This document shows, piece by piece, positions 34,390 to 43,252 of a stretch of DNA of 64,000 bases. How positions within the stretch are numbered: the first letter of the stretch is position 1; the number at the start of each line of letters is the position of its first letter. Below the pieces are notes generated by a model. The model saw only the letters and a program-made list of their open reading frames with translations, made no database searches and was not told the origin of the DNA. A program made the translations under genes and the position numbers. Origin of the DNA: Massilia norwichensis (GTDB lineage Bacteria > Pseudomonadota > Gammaproteobacteria > Burkholderiales > Burkholderiaceae_D); NCBI RefSeq assembly GCF_024753245.1, contig NZ_JANUGX010000005.1:124001-188000 (forward strand). Reading direction: 5' to 3'.

Positions 34390-35976
34390 TCAGTGCTTGC
34401 CCAGCTGGCCGTCGCGGCGGCGCCAGGTGCCCATGGGATTATCGTCGCGCAGCACCGCCGGGAGCAAGGCCTGCGGCAGGTTCTGGTAGCACACCGGGCG
34501 CAGGAAGCGGTAGATGGCGCCGGTGCCGACCGAGGTGCTGCGGCCGTCGGCGGTGGCCGGGAACGGACCGCCGTGGACCATCGCATGGGCCACCTCGACG
34601 CCGGTGCCGAAGCCATTGGCCAGGATGCGCCCTGCCCTGCGCTCCAGCGCCGGCAGCAGCTCGCGCGCGGCGTCGATGTCGGCGTCTTCCAGGTGCACGG
34701 CGGCGGTCAGCTGGCCTTCCAGGCGCTCGGCAACCGCGCGCATCTGCGCCACGTCCTCGCAGACCACCAGCAGCGAGGCCGGGCCGAACACTTCGGCGTG
34801 CAGCTCGTGGCGCTCGAGGAAGTCGGCGGCCGAGACGCGGAACAGCGCGGCGTGGCCCTGGTGCTCTTCGTGCTCGAGGCGCAGCAGGGTCGTCACCGAG
34901 GCGTGGCCGCGCAGCGCTTCGACGCCGCTGCGGTAGCTGGCCGCGATGCCGGCGGAGAGCATGGTGGCCGGCTGGGTGGCGTTCAGCGCCTCGGTCGCGG
35001 CCTTGCAGAAGGTCGCCAGGCCGGGGCCGTCGATGGCCAGGACCAGGCCGGGATTGGTGCAGAACTGGCCGACGCCCAGCACCAGCGAGGCGGCGAATTC
35101 GCGGCCGATGCGTTCGGCGCCCTGCTCCAGCGCGTGCGGCAGCAGGAACACCGGGTTAATGCTGCTCATCTCGGCATACACCGGAATCGGCTGCGGGCGT
35201 GCCGCGGCCACGGCCATCAGCGCCGTGCCGCCCGAGCGCGAGCCGGTGAAGCCGACCGCCTGGATGGCCGGATGCGCGACCAGGGCCTGGCCGATGCCGT
35301 TGCCGGTACCGGTCAGCAGCGCGAACACACCGGCCGGCAGGCCGCACAGTTCGACCGCCCTGACGACGGCGCGCGCCACCAGTTCCGAGGTGCCGGGGTG
35401 GGCCGAGTGGGCCTTCAGTACCACCGGGCAGCCGGCCGCAAAGGCGGACGCGGTATCGCCGCCGGCCACCGAAAAGGCCAGCGGGAAGTTCGAGGCGGCG
35501 AACACGGCGACCGGGCCGACGCCGATCAGGCGGCTGCGCAGGTCGACGCGCGGCGGCGTGCGTTCCGGCAGCGCCGGGTCGATGCGCGGGTCCTGCCAGG
35601 AGCCTTCGCGCAGCAGGCTGCCGAACAGGCGCAGCTGGTTGACGGTGCGTCCGCGTTCGCCTTCGATGCGGGCGCGCGGCAGGCCGGTTTCCAGCATCGC
35701 GCGCTCGACCAGGGCATCGCCCAGTGCGAGGATCTGCTCGGCGACGGTGTCGAGGAAGCGCGCGCGCTCTTCGTCCGAGGTAGTGCGGAAGGTGTCGAAA
35801 GCTTCACCGGCCAGAACGCAGGCGCGGTCGATCTGCGCGCGGTCGACCATGTGGAAGGCCGGCTCCAGGTGTTCGCGCGCGTGCGGGTTCCAGGCCCGGA
35901 AGGCGCCGCCGGCGCCCTGCTCCGCGCGGCCGCCGATCAGGGCCTCGCCGGTGAGCGTCGTCATCGTGGTATTCAT
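34390..35976 (-). CDS. 2-oxoglutarate semialdehyde dehydrogenase (ALDH family)
   Basis: A 528-residue aldehyde dehydrogenase oxidising 2-oxoglutarate semialdehyde to 2-oxoglutarate, the last step of oxidative pentose breakdown. The catalytic Cys306 is in GQFCTNPG, the general base Glu269 in [10 protein letters not shown], Asn163 in ASNFP and the cofactor-binding Lys188 in VLKAH. I use the ATG at 35976, which overlaps the AraD1 stop by ATGA; the longer frame covers the neighbouring gene. The N-terminal sequence ([10 protein letters not shown]) matches the KGSADH group found with sugar-acid dehydratases. Confidence 0.9.
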   Translation of the reverse strand: MNTTMTTLTGEALIGGRAEQGAGGAFRAWNPHAREHLEPAFHMVDRAQIDRACVLAGEAFDTFRTTSDEERARFLDTVAEQILALGDALVERAMLETGLPRARIEGERGRTVNQLRLFGSLLREGSWQDPRIDPALPERTPPRVDLRSRLIGVGPVAVFAASNFPLAFSVAGGDTASAFAAGCPVVLKAHSAHPGTSELVARAVVRAVELCGLPAGVFALLTGTGNGIGQALVAHPAIQAVGFTGSRSGGTALMAVAAARPQPIPVYAEMSSINPVFLLPHALEQGAERIGREFAASLVLGVGQFCTNPGLVLAIDGPGLATFCKAATEALNATQPATMLSAGIAASYRSGVEALRGHASVTTLLRLEHEEHQGHAALFRVSAADFLERHELHAEVFGPASLLVVCEDVAQMRAVAERLEGQLTAAVHLEDADIDAARELLPALERRAGRILANGFGTGVEVAHAMVHGGPFPATADGRSTSVGTGAIYRFLRPVCYQNLPQALLPAVLRDDNPMGTWRRRDGQLGKH

Positions 35977-36968
35977 AAGGTCTTCACTTTCACATACTGG
36001 GTCGGGCTCACGGCGAGCGGATTGCGCAGCGGCGGGCCGAAGTCGGGCGCACTGATTTCGAAGGTCTCGCCGGCCTGCACCTGCACGTTGTCGGCGAAGC
36101 TCAGCGTGGCGGTGCCGAAGAAATGGATATGGACGTCGCCGGGACGCTTGAACAGGCCGTACTTGAAATGGTGGTATTCGAGGTTGGCGATGGAGTGCGA
36201 CATGTTCTGCTCGCCCGAGACGAAGGCCTTTTCCCAACGCACCTGGCCGTCCGTGCCGAGGATGCGCGACACGCCTGCGACGTGGGCCGGCAGCTCGCCC
36301 ACCAGCAGTGCCGGGCCGAGGCCGCAATTGCGCAGCTTGGAGTGGGCCAGGAACAGGTAGTTCTGGCGTTCGGTCACGTGGTCCGAGAACTCGTTGCCGA
36401 GGGCGAAACCGAGGCGCCGGGGCCGGCCGTCCGCGCCGATCAGGTACAGCCCGGCGATCTCCGGTTCCTCGCCGCCGTCCAGCGAAAAGTCGGGCATGTG
36501 CAGGGCCTGGCCGCTGGCGCGCACGATCGAGCCGTCGCCCTTGTAGAACCATTCCGGCTGCACGCCGGGCGTATCGCCGGCCGGCTTGCCGCCCTCCACG
36601 CCCATGCGGAACATCTTCATGCTGTCCGACAGGGTCTCGACGTCGCCGCCGATCTTCTTGTGCATGGCGTCGCGGGTGTCGGCGCTGCCGAGGTGGGTCA
36701 GGCCGGTTCCCGTCACCTGGCAGTGGGCGGGGTCCGGGTGGTCGAGCGGCGCCAGCAGGCGGCCTTCGCGGGCGATGGCTTCATAGGATTCGTCGGCGGC
36801 GCTGCCGGCGGCGGCGTCGGCCAGCGTGGCGAGGCCCTTGCCCTGGGCGATGGCGGCCTGCGCCAGTTCGAGGGTCGAGGCGTAGCCGGCCAGCGGGGCG
36901 ACCGTGTCGCCGTTCAGGATGCCGACGCGGCGTTCGCCGGCGGCGGTTTTGTATTGGATGAGCAGCAT
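35973..36968 (-). CDS. AraD1/GguC-family protein, predicted 2-keto-3-deoxy-L-arabinonate dehydratase
   Basis: A 331-residue FAH-superfamily protein of the AraD1 (GguC) group. The N-terminal part has [15 protein letters not shown], and the C-terminal FAH-fold part has [37 protein letters not shown] and [16 protein letters not shown]. In bacteria with oxidative arabinose pathways it is predicted to convert L-2-keto-3-deoxyarabinonate to 2-oxoglutarate semialdehyde, replacing the aldolase-type dehydratase. Its position between the arabinonate dehydratase (15-bp gap) and the semialdehyde dehydrogenase (ATGA overlap) fits exactly. GGAGAC precedes the start. Confidence 0.87.
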   Translation of the reverse strand: MLLIQYKTAAGERRVGILNGDTVAPLAGYASTLELAQAAIAQGKGLATLADAAAGSAADESYEAIAREGRLLAPLDHPDPAHCQVTGTGLTHLGSADTRDAMHKKIGGDVETLSDSMKMFRMGVEGGKPAGDTPGVQPEWFYKGDGSIVRASGQALHMPDFSLDGGEEPEIAGLYLIGADGRPRRLGFALGNEFSDHVTERQNYLFLAHSKLRNCGLGPALLVGELPAHVAGVSRILGTDGQVRWEKAFVSGEQNMSHSIANLEYHHFKYGLFKRPGDVHIHFFGTATLSFADNVQVQAGETFEISAPDFGPPLRNPLAVSPTQYVKVKTL

Positions 36969-36983
36969 GTTGGTGTCTCCGTC

Positions 36984-38726
36984 TCAGTGCGAGTGTTTTG
37001 GCACAGCCGAACCGCGGCAGCCGACCAGGAAGTCGAAGTCGCAGCCTTCATCGGCCTGCAGCACGTGGTCCAGGTACAGCCCGGCATAACCGGTCTTCGG
37101 CGGCGCGACCTGGGTCTCCGCGCGGTCGGCCAGGCGGGTCTTGATCTCCTCGTCGGAGACGTCCAGGTGCAGGCGCCCGTTCGCGCAATCGAGCTCGATG
37201 AAGTCGCCATCCCTGACGATGCCGAGCGGGCCGCCAGCCATCGCTTCCGGCGCCACGTGCAGCACCACGGTGCCGTAGGCGGTGCCGCTCATGCGCGCGT
37301 CCGAGATGCGCACCATGTCGGTGATGCCCTTGGCCAGCAGCTTGGGCGGCAGGCCCATGTTGCCGACTTCCGCCATGCCCGGATAACCCTTCGGACCGCA
37401 GTTCTTCATGACCATCACGCAGGTCTCGTCGATGTCCAGGTCCGGGTCGACGATGCGCTGCTTGTAATGGTCGAAGTCCTCGAACACGACGGCGCGGCCG
37501 CGGTGCTGCATCAGGTGCGGCGATGCCGCCGAGGGTTTCAGCACGGCGCCGCGCGGCGACAGGTTGCCACGCAGGATGCAGATGCCGCCGTCTTCGATCA
37601 GCGGGGTGTCCAGCTTGCGGATCACCTCATCGTTGTAGATCGGCGCATCGAGGCAATTCTCCCACAGCGATTTGCCGTTGACGGTCAGTGCATTCGGGTG
37701 CGGCAGCAGGCCGCCCTCGCCCAGGCGGCGGATCACGCCCGGCAGGCCGCCGGCATAATAAAACTCTTCCATCAGGAAGCGGCCCGAGGGCAGCAGGTCG
37801 ACGATGGTCGGGGTGCCCTTGCCGATGTTGGTCCAGTCCTCCAGCTCGAGCGGCACGCCCATGCGGCCGGCGATCGCCTTCAGGTGGATCACGGCATTGG
37901 TCGAGCCGCCGATCGCCGCGTTCACGCGGATCGCGTTCTCGAAATTCTCGCGGGTCAGGACTTTTGACAGCTTCAGGTCTTCGTTGACCATCTCGACGAT
38001 GCGGATGCCGGACATGTGGGCCAGCACGTAGCGGCGCGCATCGACCGCCGGAATCGCGGCGTTGTGCGGCAGCGAGGTGCCCAGGCTCTCGGCCATGCAG
38101 GCCATGGTCGATGCCGTGCCCATGGTGTTGCAGGTGCCGGCCGAGCGCGAGTGCCCGGCTTCGGCCGCCAGGAAGTCGTGCATGGTGATCTGGCCGCCCT
38201 TGGCCTGCTCGTGCAGCTGCCAGACGGCGGTCCCGGAACCGATATCCTTGCCGTTCAGCTTACCGTTCAGCATGGGGCCGCCAGTGACGACGATGGTCGG
38301 GATGTCGACGCTGGCCGCGCCCATCAGCAGCGCCGGGGTGGTCTTGTCGCAGCCGACCAGCAGCACCACGCCGTCCATCGGATTGCCGCGGATCGACTCT
38401 TCGACGTCCATGCTGGCCAGGTTACGGGTCAGCATGGCGGTTGGGCGCAGGTTGGATTCGCCGTTGGAGAAGACCGGGAATTCGACCGGGAAGCCGCCGG
38501 CCTCGAGGATGCCGCGCTTGACGTGCTCGGCGATCTTGCGGAAATGGGCGTTGCAGGGGGTGAGTTCGGACCAGGTATTGCAGATGCCGATGATCGGCTT
38601 GCCCTGGAATTCGTGATCGGGGATACCCTGGTTCTTCATCCAGCTCCGATACATGAAGCCGTTCTTGTCCTGGGTGCCGAACCACGCGGCGGAGCGCAGC
38701 GTGGGCTTCTTCTTTGTCTCGGACAT
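36984..38726 (-). CDS. L-arabinonate dehydratase (IlvD/Edd family, 2Fe-2S)
   Basis: A 580-residue iron-sulfur dehydratase converting L-arabinonate to 2-keto-3-deoxy-L-arabinonate. The three cluster cysteines are Cys58 (SELTPCN), Cys126 (VGCDKTTPA, with Lys128 as the modified metal-binding lysine) and Cys199 (GTCNTMGTAS). All are offset by one from Cys59/127/200 of the Rhizobium leguminosarum arabinonate dehydratase of almost the same length. The start has a strong GAGGAGG site. First gene after promoter B, probably heading a long minus-strand operon through AraD1, ALDH, SDR and perhaps the four glycosidases. Confidence 0.93.
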   Translation of the reverse strand: MSETKKKPTLRSAAWFGTQDKNGFMYRSWMKNQGIPDHEFQGKPIIGICNTWSELTPCNAHFRKIAEHVKRGILEAGGFPVEFPVFSNGESNLRPTAMLTRNLASMDVEESIRGNPMDGVVLLVGCDKTTPALLMGAASVDIPTIVVTGGPMLNGKLNGKDIGSGTAVWQLHEQAKGGQITMHDFLAAEAGHSRSAGTCNTMGTASTMACMAESLGTSLPHNAAIPAVDARRYVLAHMSGIRIVEMVNEDLKLSKVLTRENFENAIRVNAAIGGSTNAVIHLKAIAGRMGVPLELEDWTNIGKGTPTIVDLLPSGRFLMEEFYYAGGLPGVIRRLGEGGLLPHPNALTVNGKSLWENCLDAPIYNDEVIRKLDTPLIEDGGICILRGNLSPRGAVLKPSAASPHLMQHRGRAVVFEDFDHYKQRIVDPDLDIDETCVMVMKNCGPKGYPGMAEVGNMGLPPKLLAKGITDMVRISDARMSGTAYGTVVLHVAPEAMAGGPLGIVRDGDFIELDCANGRLHLDVSDEEIKTRLADRAETQVAPPKTGYAGLYLDHVLQADEGCDFDFLVGCRGSAVPKHSH

Positions 38727-38767
38727 GTCTTCCTCCTCGTTATTCTGTACTGCTCAGCGATGGAGGA

Positions 38768-38834
38768 AGTCTACGTAGGCGCTAGATAACTATCCAATCA
38801 AATTTTTGCAAAGATTGATATCGATTTCAGTATC
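38768..38834 (-). promoter_or_regulatory. arabinose-locus promoter B (arabinonate dehydratase operon)
   Basis: On the gene strand: a dyad at 38834-38817 (GATACTG...CGATATC), 16 bp, then TGATTGG at 38800-38794. TTGGAT at 38797-38792 follows, then 18 bp and TAGACT at 38773-38768. The element starts three bases after the lactonase stop codon, so this promoter makes the dehydratase operon independent of the upstream one. Confidence 0.85.
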
Positions 38835-38837
38835 GCA

Positions 38838-39731
38838 TTAGCCCGTAAGGCCGGGTTGCCTGAAGCGCTGTTCGGGCAGGCCGCGCACGCCCGGTGCGCA
38901 AGCGAATACGCCGCCGGAAGCTGGCGCATCGCGCAGCTGCGCAGGCGTCAGCTCGAAGGTGGCCGAGCTCACGTACAGCACGTCCAGATCCGGCCCGCCG
39001 AAGCTCGGACAGGTCGGGTGCGGCGCCGCCAGCGCCACGACGCGGTCGACGCTGCCGTCGGGGGCAAACCGCACCACCTGCCCCGCGCCCCAGCGCGCGC
39101 TCCACAGGTAGCCTTCGGCATCGATGGTCGAGCCATCGGGCGCACCCGGCGCCGCATCATGCGCGGCGAAGGTGCGCGGATTCGACACCGCGCCGCTGGC
39201 GGGATCGTAGTCGCAGCAGCGGATCTCGGAGGTAGCGGTATCCGCGTAATACATGGTGCGGCCATCCAGACTGAAGCAGATGCTGTTGGCGATCGCGACG
39301 TCGCCCAGCGGCAGGCGTTCGAGCCGCAGGTCGTGGTTCAGGCGGTAGAAGCCGCCGACCGGATGCTTGGGATCGTTCAGGCGGTTGAAGGTACCGAACA
39401 CGAAGCGGCCTTGGCGGTCGACCCGGCCGTCGTTCAGGCGCGTGTGCGGGATATGGCTTTCCACCTCGCAGATGCGTTCCAGCTCGCCGGTGGACAAGGT
39501 GAAGAAGGCCAGGCCCGATTCGAGCCCCAGCAGCAGCCTGTCGTCGCTGGCGGTCAGCGCCATCGAGCACAGGCTTTCCGGCAGCGGCCAGCGCTCGATG
39601 GCGCCGCCCGCCGGGCTGTAGGCGCACAAGACCCGGTCATGGATGTCGGTCCACAGCAGCCTGCCGGTGCGTTCGTTCCAGATGATGCCTTCGCCCAGCG
39701 CGTGCCGGCTGTCGACCGCCAGTTCCATCAT
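38838..39731 (-). CDS. SMP-30/gluconolactonase family protein, predicted L-arabinonolactonase
   Basis: A 297-residue six-bladed propeller hydrolase. Metal ligands of the family are visible: Glu14 in LGEGIIW, the TRLNDGRVD asparagine, IANSICFSLD and the PDGST aspartate. It is predicted to open L-arabinono-lactone to L-arabinonate in the cytoplasm. AAGGAG lies ten bases before the ATG at 39731; a second ATG follows immediately. It is the last gene of the GPH-GH43-mutarotase-lactonase run, five bases after galM. Confidence 0.88.
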   Translation of the reverse strand: MMELAVDSRHALGEGIIWNERTGRLLWTDIHDRVLCAYSPAGGAIERWPLPESLCSMALTASDDRLLLGLESGLAFFTLSTGELERICEVESHIPHTRLNDGRVDRQGRFVFGTFNRLNDPKHPVGGFYRLNHDLRLERLPLGDVAIANSICFSLDGRTMYYADTATSEIRCCDYDPASGAVSNPRTFAAHDAAPGAPDGSTIDAEGYLWSARWGAGQVVRFAPDGSVDRVVALAAPHPTCPSFGGPDLDVLYVSSATFELTPAQLRDAPASGGVFACAPGVRGLPEQRFRQPGLTG

Positions 39732-39736
39732 GTGTG

Positions 39737-40804
39737 TCAGTCTCCTTGGTCGATCGAGAAGCGGAAGCGCGACTCGGTATCGTAGGTGTCGCCCGGGCGC
39801 AGGATCGTGTTCGGATACGCGGGCTGGTTGGGCGAGTCCGGGAAATGCTCGGGCTCGATGCAAAAGCCGGTGCGGTGGGCATAGCTGCGGCCCTTCCCCG
39901 CCAGCGAACCGTCGAGGAAGTTCCCGCTGTAGAACTGCACGCCCGGCTCCTGGGTGAACAGCTCCAGCACCCGGCCCGAGCGCGGATCGCGCACGTGCAC
40001 CGCGCGCATCATATTCCTGTCGTTGGGAGCGCGGTCGAGCACGAAGCAATGGTCGTAGCCGAGGCCGTGGCGCAGCTGCTTGTCCGGCATGGCGATGCGC
40101 TCGCCGATGGTGCGCGGCTGGCGGAAGTCGAAGGGCGTGCCGGTGACCGGCGCCAGTTCGCCCAGCGGAATCGATTCGGCGTCGATCGGCACGAAGCGGT
40201 CGGCTTCGATCAGCAACTCGTGGCCGAGGATGTCGGCAGCGGCCTGCAGGCCGCACAAATTGAAATAGCTGTGCTGGGTCAGGTTGACCGGGGTCGGCTG
40301 GTCGGTGGTGGCCTGGAAGCGCACCACGATCTCGTTGTCGTCGGTGAGACGGTAGGTGACGGTGGCGTCCAGGTTGCCGGGATAGCCCTGCTCGCCGTCC
40401 GCGCTGCGGTACCTGAGCACCAGGCTTTCGCCCTCGACGGTGGGAGTCCACAGCACCTTGTCGAAGCCTTTCTGACCGCCGTGCAGGTGGTTGTTGCCGT
40501 CGTTGGTCGGCAGCTGACAGGTTTTCCCATCGAGCACGAAGCGGCCCTGGCGGATGCGGTTGCCGTAGCGCCCGATCAGCGCGCCGAAGTAGGGGCTGTC
40601 GGCCAGGTAGGGTTCGAGGGTCTCGAAGCCGAGGGCGACGTCGTCGATCTTGCCGTCGCGGTCGGGCACATGGATTTCGTTGATGATGCCGCCGAAGTCC
40701 AGGATCCTGACCACCATGCCCTTGGCGTTGGTGAGCGTAAATTGGGTGACTGTGGCGCCGTTGGGCAAGGTCCCGAACGGCGCCTGCGCGATACCGGTTT
40801 GCAC
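39737..40804 (-). CDS. galM: aldose 1-epimerase (mutarotase)
   Basis: A 355-residue beta-sandwich enzyme interconverting sugar anomers. The catalytic set is present: Arg79 (GRYGNRI), His106/His108 (NNHLHGG), His178 (LTQHSYF), Asp251 (GYDHCF) and Glu317 (FCIEPEHFPDSP). Translation starts with GTG at 40804 behind GAGGA. Coupled to the arabinonolactonase gene, it probably supplies the L-arabinose (or D-galactose) anomer used by the dehydrogenase. There is no signal peptide, so it is cytoplasmic. Confidence 0.92.
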   Translation of the reverse strand: MQTGIAQAPFGTLPNGATVTQFTLTNAKGMVVRILDFGGIINEIHVPDRDGKIDDVALGFETLEPYLADSPYFGALIGRYGNRIRQGRFVLDGKTCQLPTNDGNNHLHGGQKGFDKVLWTPTVEGESLVLRYRSADGEQGYPGNLDATVTYRLTDDNEIVVRFQATTDQPTPVNLTQHSYFNLCGLQAAADILGHELLIEADRFVPIDAESIPLGELAPVTGTPFDFRQPRTIGERIAMPDKQLRHGLGYDHCFVLDRAPNDRNMMRAVHVRDPRSGRVLELFTQEPGVQFYSGNFLDGSLAGKGRSYAHRTGFCIEPEHFPDSPNQPAYPNTILRPGDTYDTESRFRFSIDQGD

Positions 40805-40816
40805 GTTGTGATGTCC

Positions 40817-41764
40817 TCAGAGAGTGGAAGGCCGCCCGAACACCGGCATGCCGTCCTCACTCCAGCGCAGCGGCTTCACGAACGTATGGCGGTCCGGATT
40901 CCACAGCGGATCGCCGACGATTTCGGTGTAGGTGCGCGCGTGATAGACCAGCATGACGGTGTCGCCATCTTCAGCATAGGTAAAGCTGTTGTGGCCGGGT
41001 CCGTAGATGCCATGATCGTAGCATGTACGGAACACAGGCTCGCGCGCCTTTGACCAGGCGGCCGGATCGAGCAGGTCGGCATCCTCGTCGGCGACCAGCA
41101 GGCCCATCGCGTAATTGTGGTCGGTGGCGCTGGCCGAGTAGGAGATGAAGATCTTGCCGTTGCGGCGCAGTACCGACGGACCTTCGTTGACCCAGAAGCC
41201 GCGCGTCTCCCAGTCGAACTCCGGCTTGGACAGCATGACCGGCTTGCCCTCGATCTGCCAGGGCGTCTTCATCGGCGCGATGTAGAGGTTGGAATTGCCC
41301 TCAATGTCCTTGTCCTTCTGCGCCCACAGGTAGTAGAGCACGCCCTTGTGGCTGAAGGTGGTGGCGTCCAGGCAGAAGCTGTCGATGCCGGTATCGACCT
41401 GGCCCATGAACTCCCAGATCCCCTCCAGGGGGTTGGCGTTGGTATTGCGGATCGCGTACATGCGGTGCTGGAACAACTTGTCCTTGATCTCGCGGCTGGG
41501 CGCGGCGGCAAAGTACACGTACCAGGCGCCCATGTTGAAGTGCAGCTCGGGCGCCCAGATCAATTCGCTGTACGGGCCGGTGTCCGGCTTGATCCAGGCA
41601 TCCACGGTCGGCGCCGTGGCCAGGCCGGCGATGGTGGTGGCGCGGCGCAGCTCGATGCGGTCGTAGAGCGGGACCGAGGCGGTGAAGTAGTAGTAGCCGT
41701 CCGTGTGTTTATAGATGTACGGGTCGGCGCGTTGTTCGATGAGTGGTTTGAGTACGGTTTCCAT
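40817..41764 (-). CDS. cytoplasmic GH43 exo-alpha-L-arabinofuranosidase
   Basis: A 315-residue GH43 enzyme resembling subfamily 26 exo-1,5-alpha-L-arabinofuranosidases such as Streptomyces Araf43A. Catalytic residues are Asp14 (RADPYIY), Asp133 (CLDATTF) and Glu194 (WVNEGPSV). There is no signal peptide. I start at 41764 (METVLKPL), because the 16 codons further upstream run into a palindromic repeat. Being cytosolic and next to a GPH symporter, it likely hydrolyses imported arabino-oligosaccharides. Confidence 0.85.
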   Translation of the reverse strand: METVLKPLIEQRADPYIYKHTDGYYYFTASVPLYDRIELRRATTIAGLATAPTVDAWIKPDTGPYSELIWAPELHFNMGAWYVYFAAAPSREIKDKLFQHRMYAIRNTNANPLEGIWEFMGQVDTGIDSFCLDATTFSHKGVLYYLWAQKDKDIEGNSNLYIAPMKTPWQIEGKPVMLSKPEFDWETRGFWVNEGPSVLRRNGKIFISYSASATDHNYAMGLLVADEDADLLDPAAWSKAREPVFRTCYDHGIYGPGHNSFTYAEDGDTVMLVYHARTYTEIVGDPLWNPDRHTFVKPLRWSEDGMPVFGRPSTL

Positions 41765-41791
41765 GATGATTTGTTTGTAGTTTGCGGACAT

Positions 41792-41818
41792 GCGTGGGCA
41801 CGGTGTGCCCACCCTACG
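41792..41818. repeat. GTGGGCAC palindromic repeat supplying the stop codon of the GPH transporter gene
   Basis: A 27-bp copy with GTGGGCAC/GTGCCCAC arms and the CCTACG tail. The CTA at 41814-41816 is the TAG stop of the transporter on the minus strand. The other copy is at 29855-29881. Confidence 0.85.
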
Positions 41819-43157
41819 CTGTACGTAATTCTTCCTTCACCGTGCCATAGTAGGCATCGCTGATGCGGTACTTGAACATCAGTGCCCCCATCAGGAAGTG
41901 GAAGAAGCCCGGGATCACCGACAGCATCAGCGCAATGCCTTGCAGCGCGAGCTGGCTCTGTTCCTGGTTGGGCTGGTAGTGGAAGTAATCGAGCAGCAGG
42001 CCGACCATGCCGCCGGCGATGGCCATGCCGGCTTTCTGGCACACCGAGATGCCGCCGAAGGCGAAGCCGGAGACGCGCTTGCCGGTCTTGACCTGGCCAT
42101 AGTCGATGGTCTCGGCGATGGCCGACCAGAACACCGGCGCGTGCAGATCGACCACCAGCGACAGCGCGAAGTACAGCACGAAGGCCGTCGCCTTGTCGCC
42201 CGGCGCCACCATGAAATAGATCATCACCGACAGCACCGCCACCATCAGCTGGGTGTAGCGGAACAGCTTGACCTTGCAGTAGAACTTGGTGACCCAGGTC
42301 GACACCACCATCGCCAGGATCGCCGCCGCCACGCCCGTTGACAGGAAGGCCGAGACGGTGGCGGTGTCGCCGTGCAGGTAGTACTTGGCGTAGTAGATCG
42401 CCACCGAGCCGCGGATCACATAGCCGACGGTGCCGGTCAGGCAGACCGCGCACAGGATCAGCCACTGGTCGTTCTTGAGCAGCACCCTCACCTGCTCGAG
42501 CAGCGGCTGGCGCTCGACCTTGTGCACCACGCGCTCGGTGGTGGTGAAGAAGCAGAACAGGAACAGGGCCACCCCCAGCAGCGCCATCACCGCCATCGCC
42601 AGCTGGTAGCCGGCGGCCGGGCTGCCGTTGCCCCAGCGGCTGGCCATCACCGGCACCACGATGGTGACCATGAAGGCGCCGACCTTGGCCAGGAACAGGC
42701 GGTAGCCGTTGGCCGACAGGCGCTCCTGCGGGTCGGAGGTCAAGCCGCTGATCAGGGAGATGTAGGGCACGCCCACGCCCGAGGTCATCAAGGTCATCAG
42801 GATGTAGGTCGAGTAGGCCCAGACCAGCTTGGCGTCGTAGCCCCAGTCCGGCGTCGAGAACACCATGAACACCGACAGCCCGTAGGGCACGGCCAGCAGC
42901 AGCAGGTAGGGCCGGTAGCGTCCCCAGCGCGTCAGGAAAGTGTCGGTCATCTGCCCCACCACCAGGTCGGAGACGGCGCCGATCACTTTCACGGCCACGA
43001 ACAGCAGCGCGAGGTCGCGGGTGCGCAGGCCGTAGACGTCGGTGTAGAAGAAGGTAATGATCAGCATCATCGACGAGATCACCACGTTGAGCGCCATGTC
43101 ACCGGCGCCGAAGCCCACCTTTTCGAGGGTCGATAGTTTCTGGTCTTGCGTCTTCAT
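41814..43157 (-). CDS. GPH-family (MFS) glycoside:cation symporter
   Basis: A 447-residue inner-membrane symporter with about 12 hydrophobic helices, resembling MelB/XynP/YicJ-type transporters of pentosides and oligosaccharides. Seen are the N-terminal KVGFGAGDMALNVV, the loop GQMTDTFLTRWGRYRPYLL and the central FCFFTTTERV with the cytosolic loop that follows. Together with the cytoplasmic GH43 it suggests uptake of intact arabinobiose or arabinotriose. Its stop codon lies in a repeat. A hairpin separates it from the upstream TonB receptor gene. Confidence 0.9.
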   Translation of the reverse strand: MKTQDQKLSTLEKVGFGAGDMALNVVISSMMLIITFFYTDVYGLRTRDLALLFVAVKVIGAVSDLVVGQMTDTFLTRWGRYRPYLLLLAVPYGLSVFMVFSTPDWGYDAKLVWAYSTYILMTLMTSGVGVPYISLISGLTSDPQERLSANGYRLFLAKVGAFMVTIVVPVMASRWGNGSPAAGYQLAMAVMALLGVALFLFCFFTTTERVVHKVERQPLLEQVRVLLKNDQWLILCAVCLTGTVGYVIRGSVAIYYAKYYLHGDTATVSAFLSTGVAAAILAMVVSTWVTKFYCKVKLFRYTQLMVAVLSVMIYFMVAPGDKATAFVLYFALSLVVDLHAPVFWSAIAETIDYGQVKTGKRVSGFAFGGISVCQKAGMAIAGGMVGLLLDYFHYQPNQEQSQLALQGIALMLSVIPGFFHFLMGALMFKYRISDAYYGTVKEELRTA

Positions 43158-43180
43158 GCCTGCATCCCTTCAAACGACGA

Positions 43181-43211
43181 GGGTGCCACCGGCCTTCCGG
43201 CAAGGGCACCC
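43181..43211. other. hairpin between the TonB receptor and GPH symporter genes
   Basis: GGGTGCC at 43181-43187 pairs with GGCACCC at 43205-43211, with a smaller inner CCGG pairing. There is no T-tract on the minus strand, so it is more likely a processing or mRNA-stability hairpin than a full terminator. It could lower expression of the inner-membrane genes relative to the receptor. Confidence 0.5.
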
Positions 43212-43252
43212 GTGATTGCGCTACCGGCCCATGCTGGCGGCCGGCCCTCCGA

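Noticed and set aside
34390..36552. A 720-residue fusion upstream of the semialdehyde dehydrogenase
   Set aside because: The added N-terminus is the AraD1 gene read in the wrong frame. The ATG at 35976 gives a normal ALDH length.
41764..41812. Upstream start for the cytosolic GH43 protein at 41812
   Set aside because: The extra residues are encoded by the palindromic repeat and unstructured sequence. METVLKPL at 41764 matches the family start.
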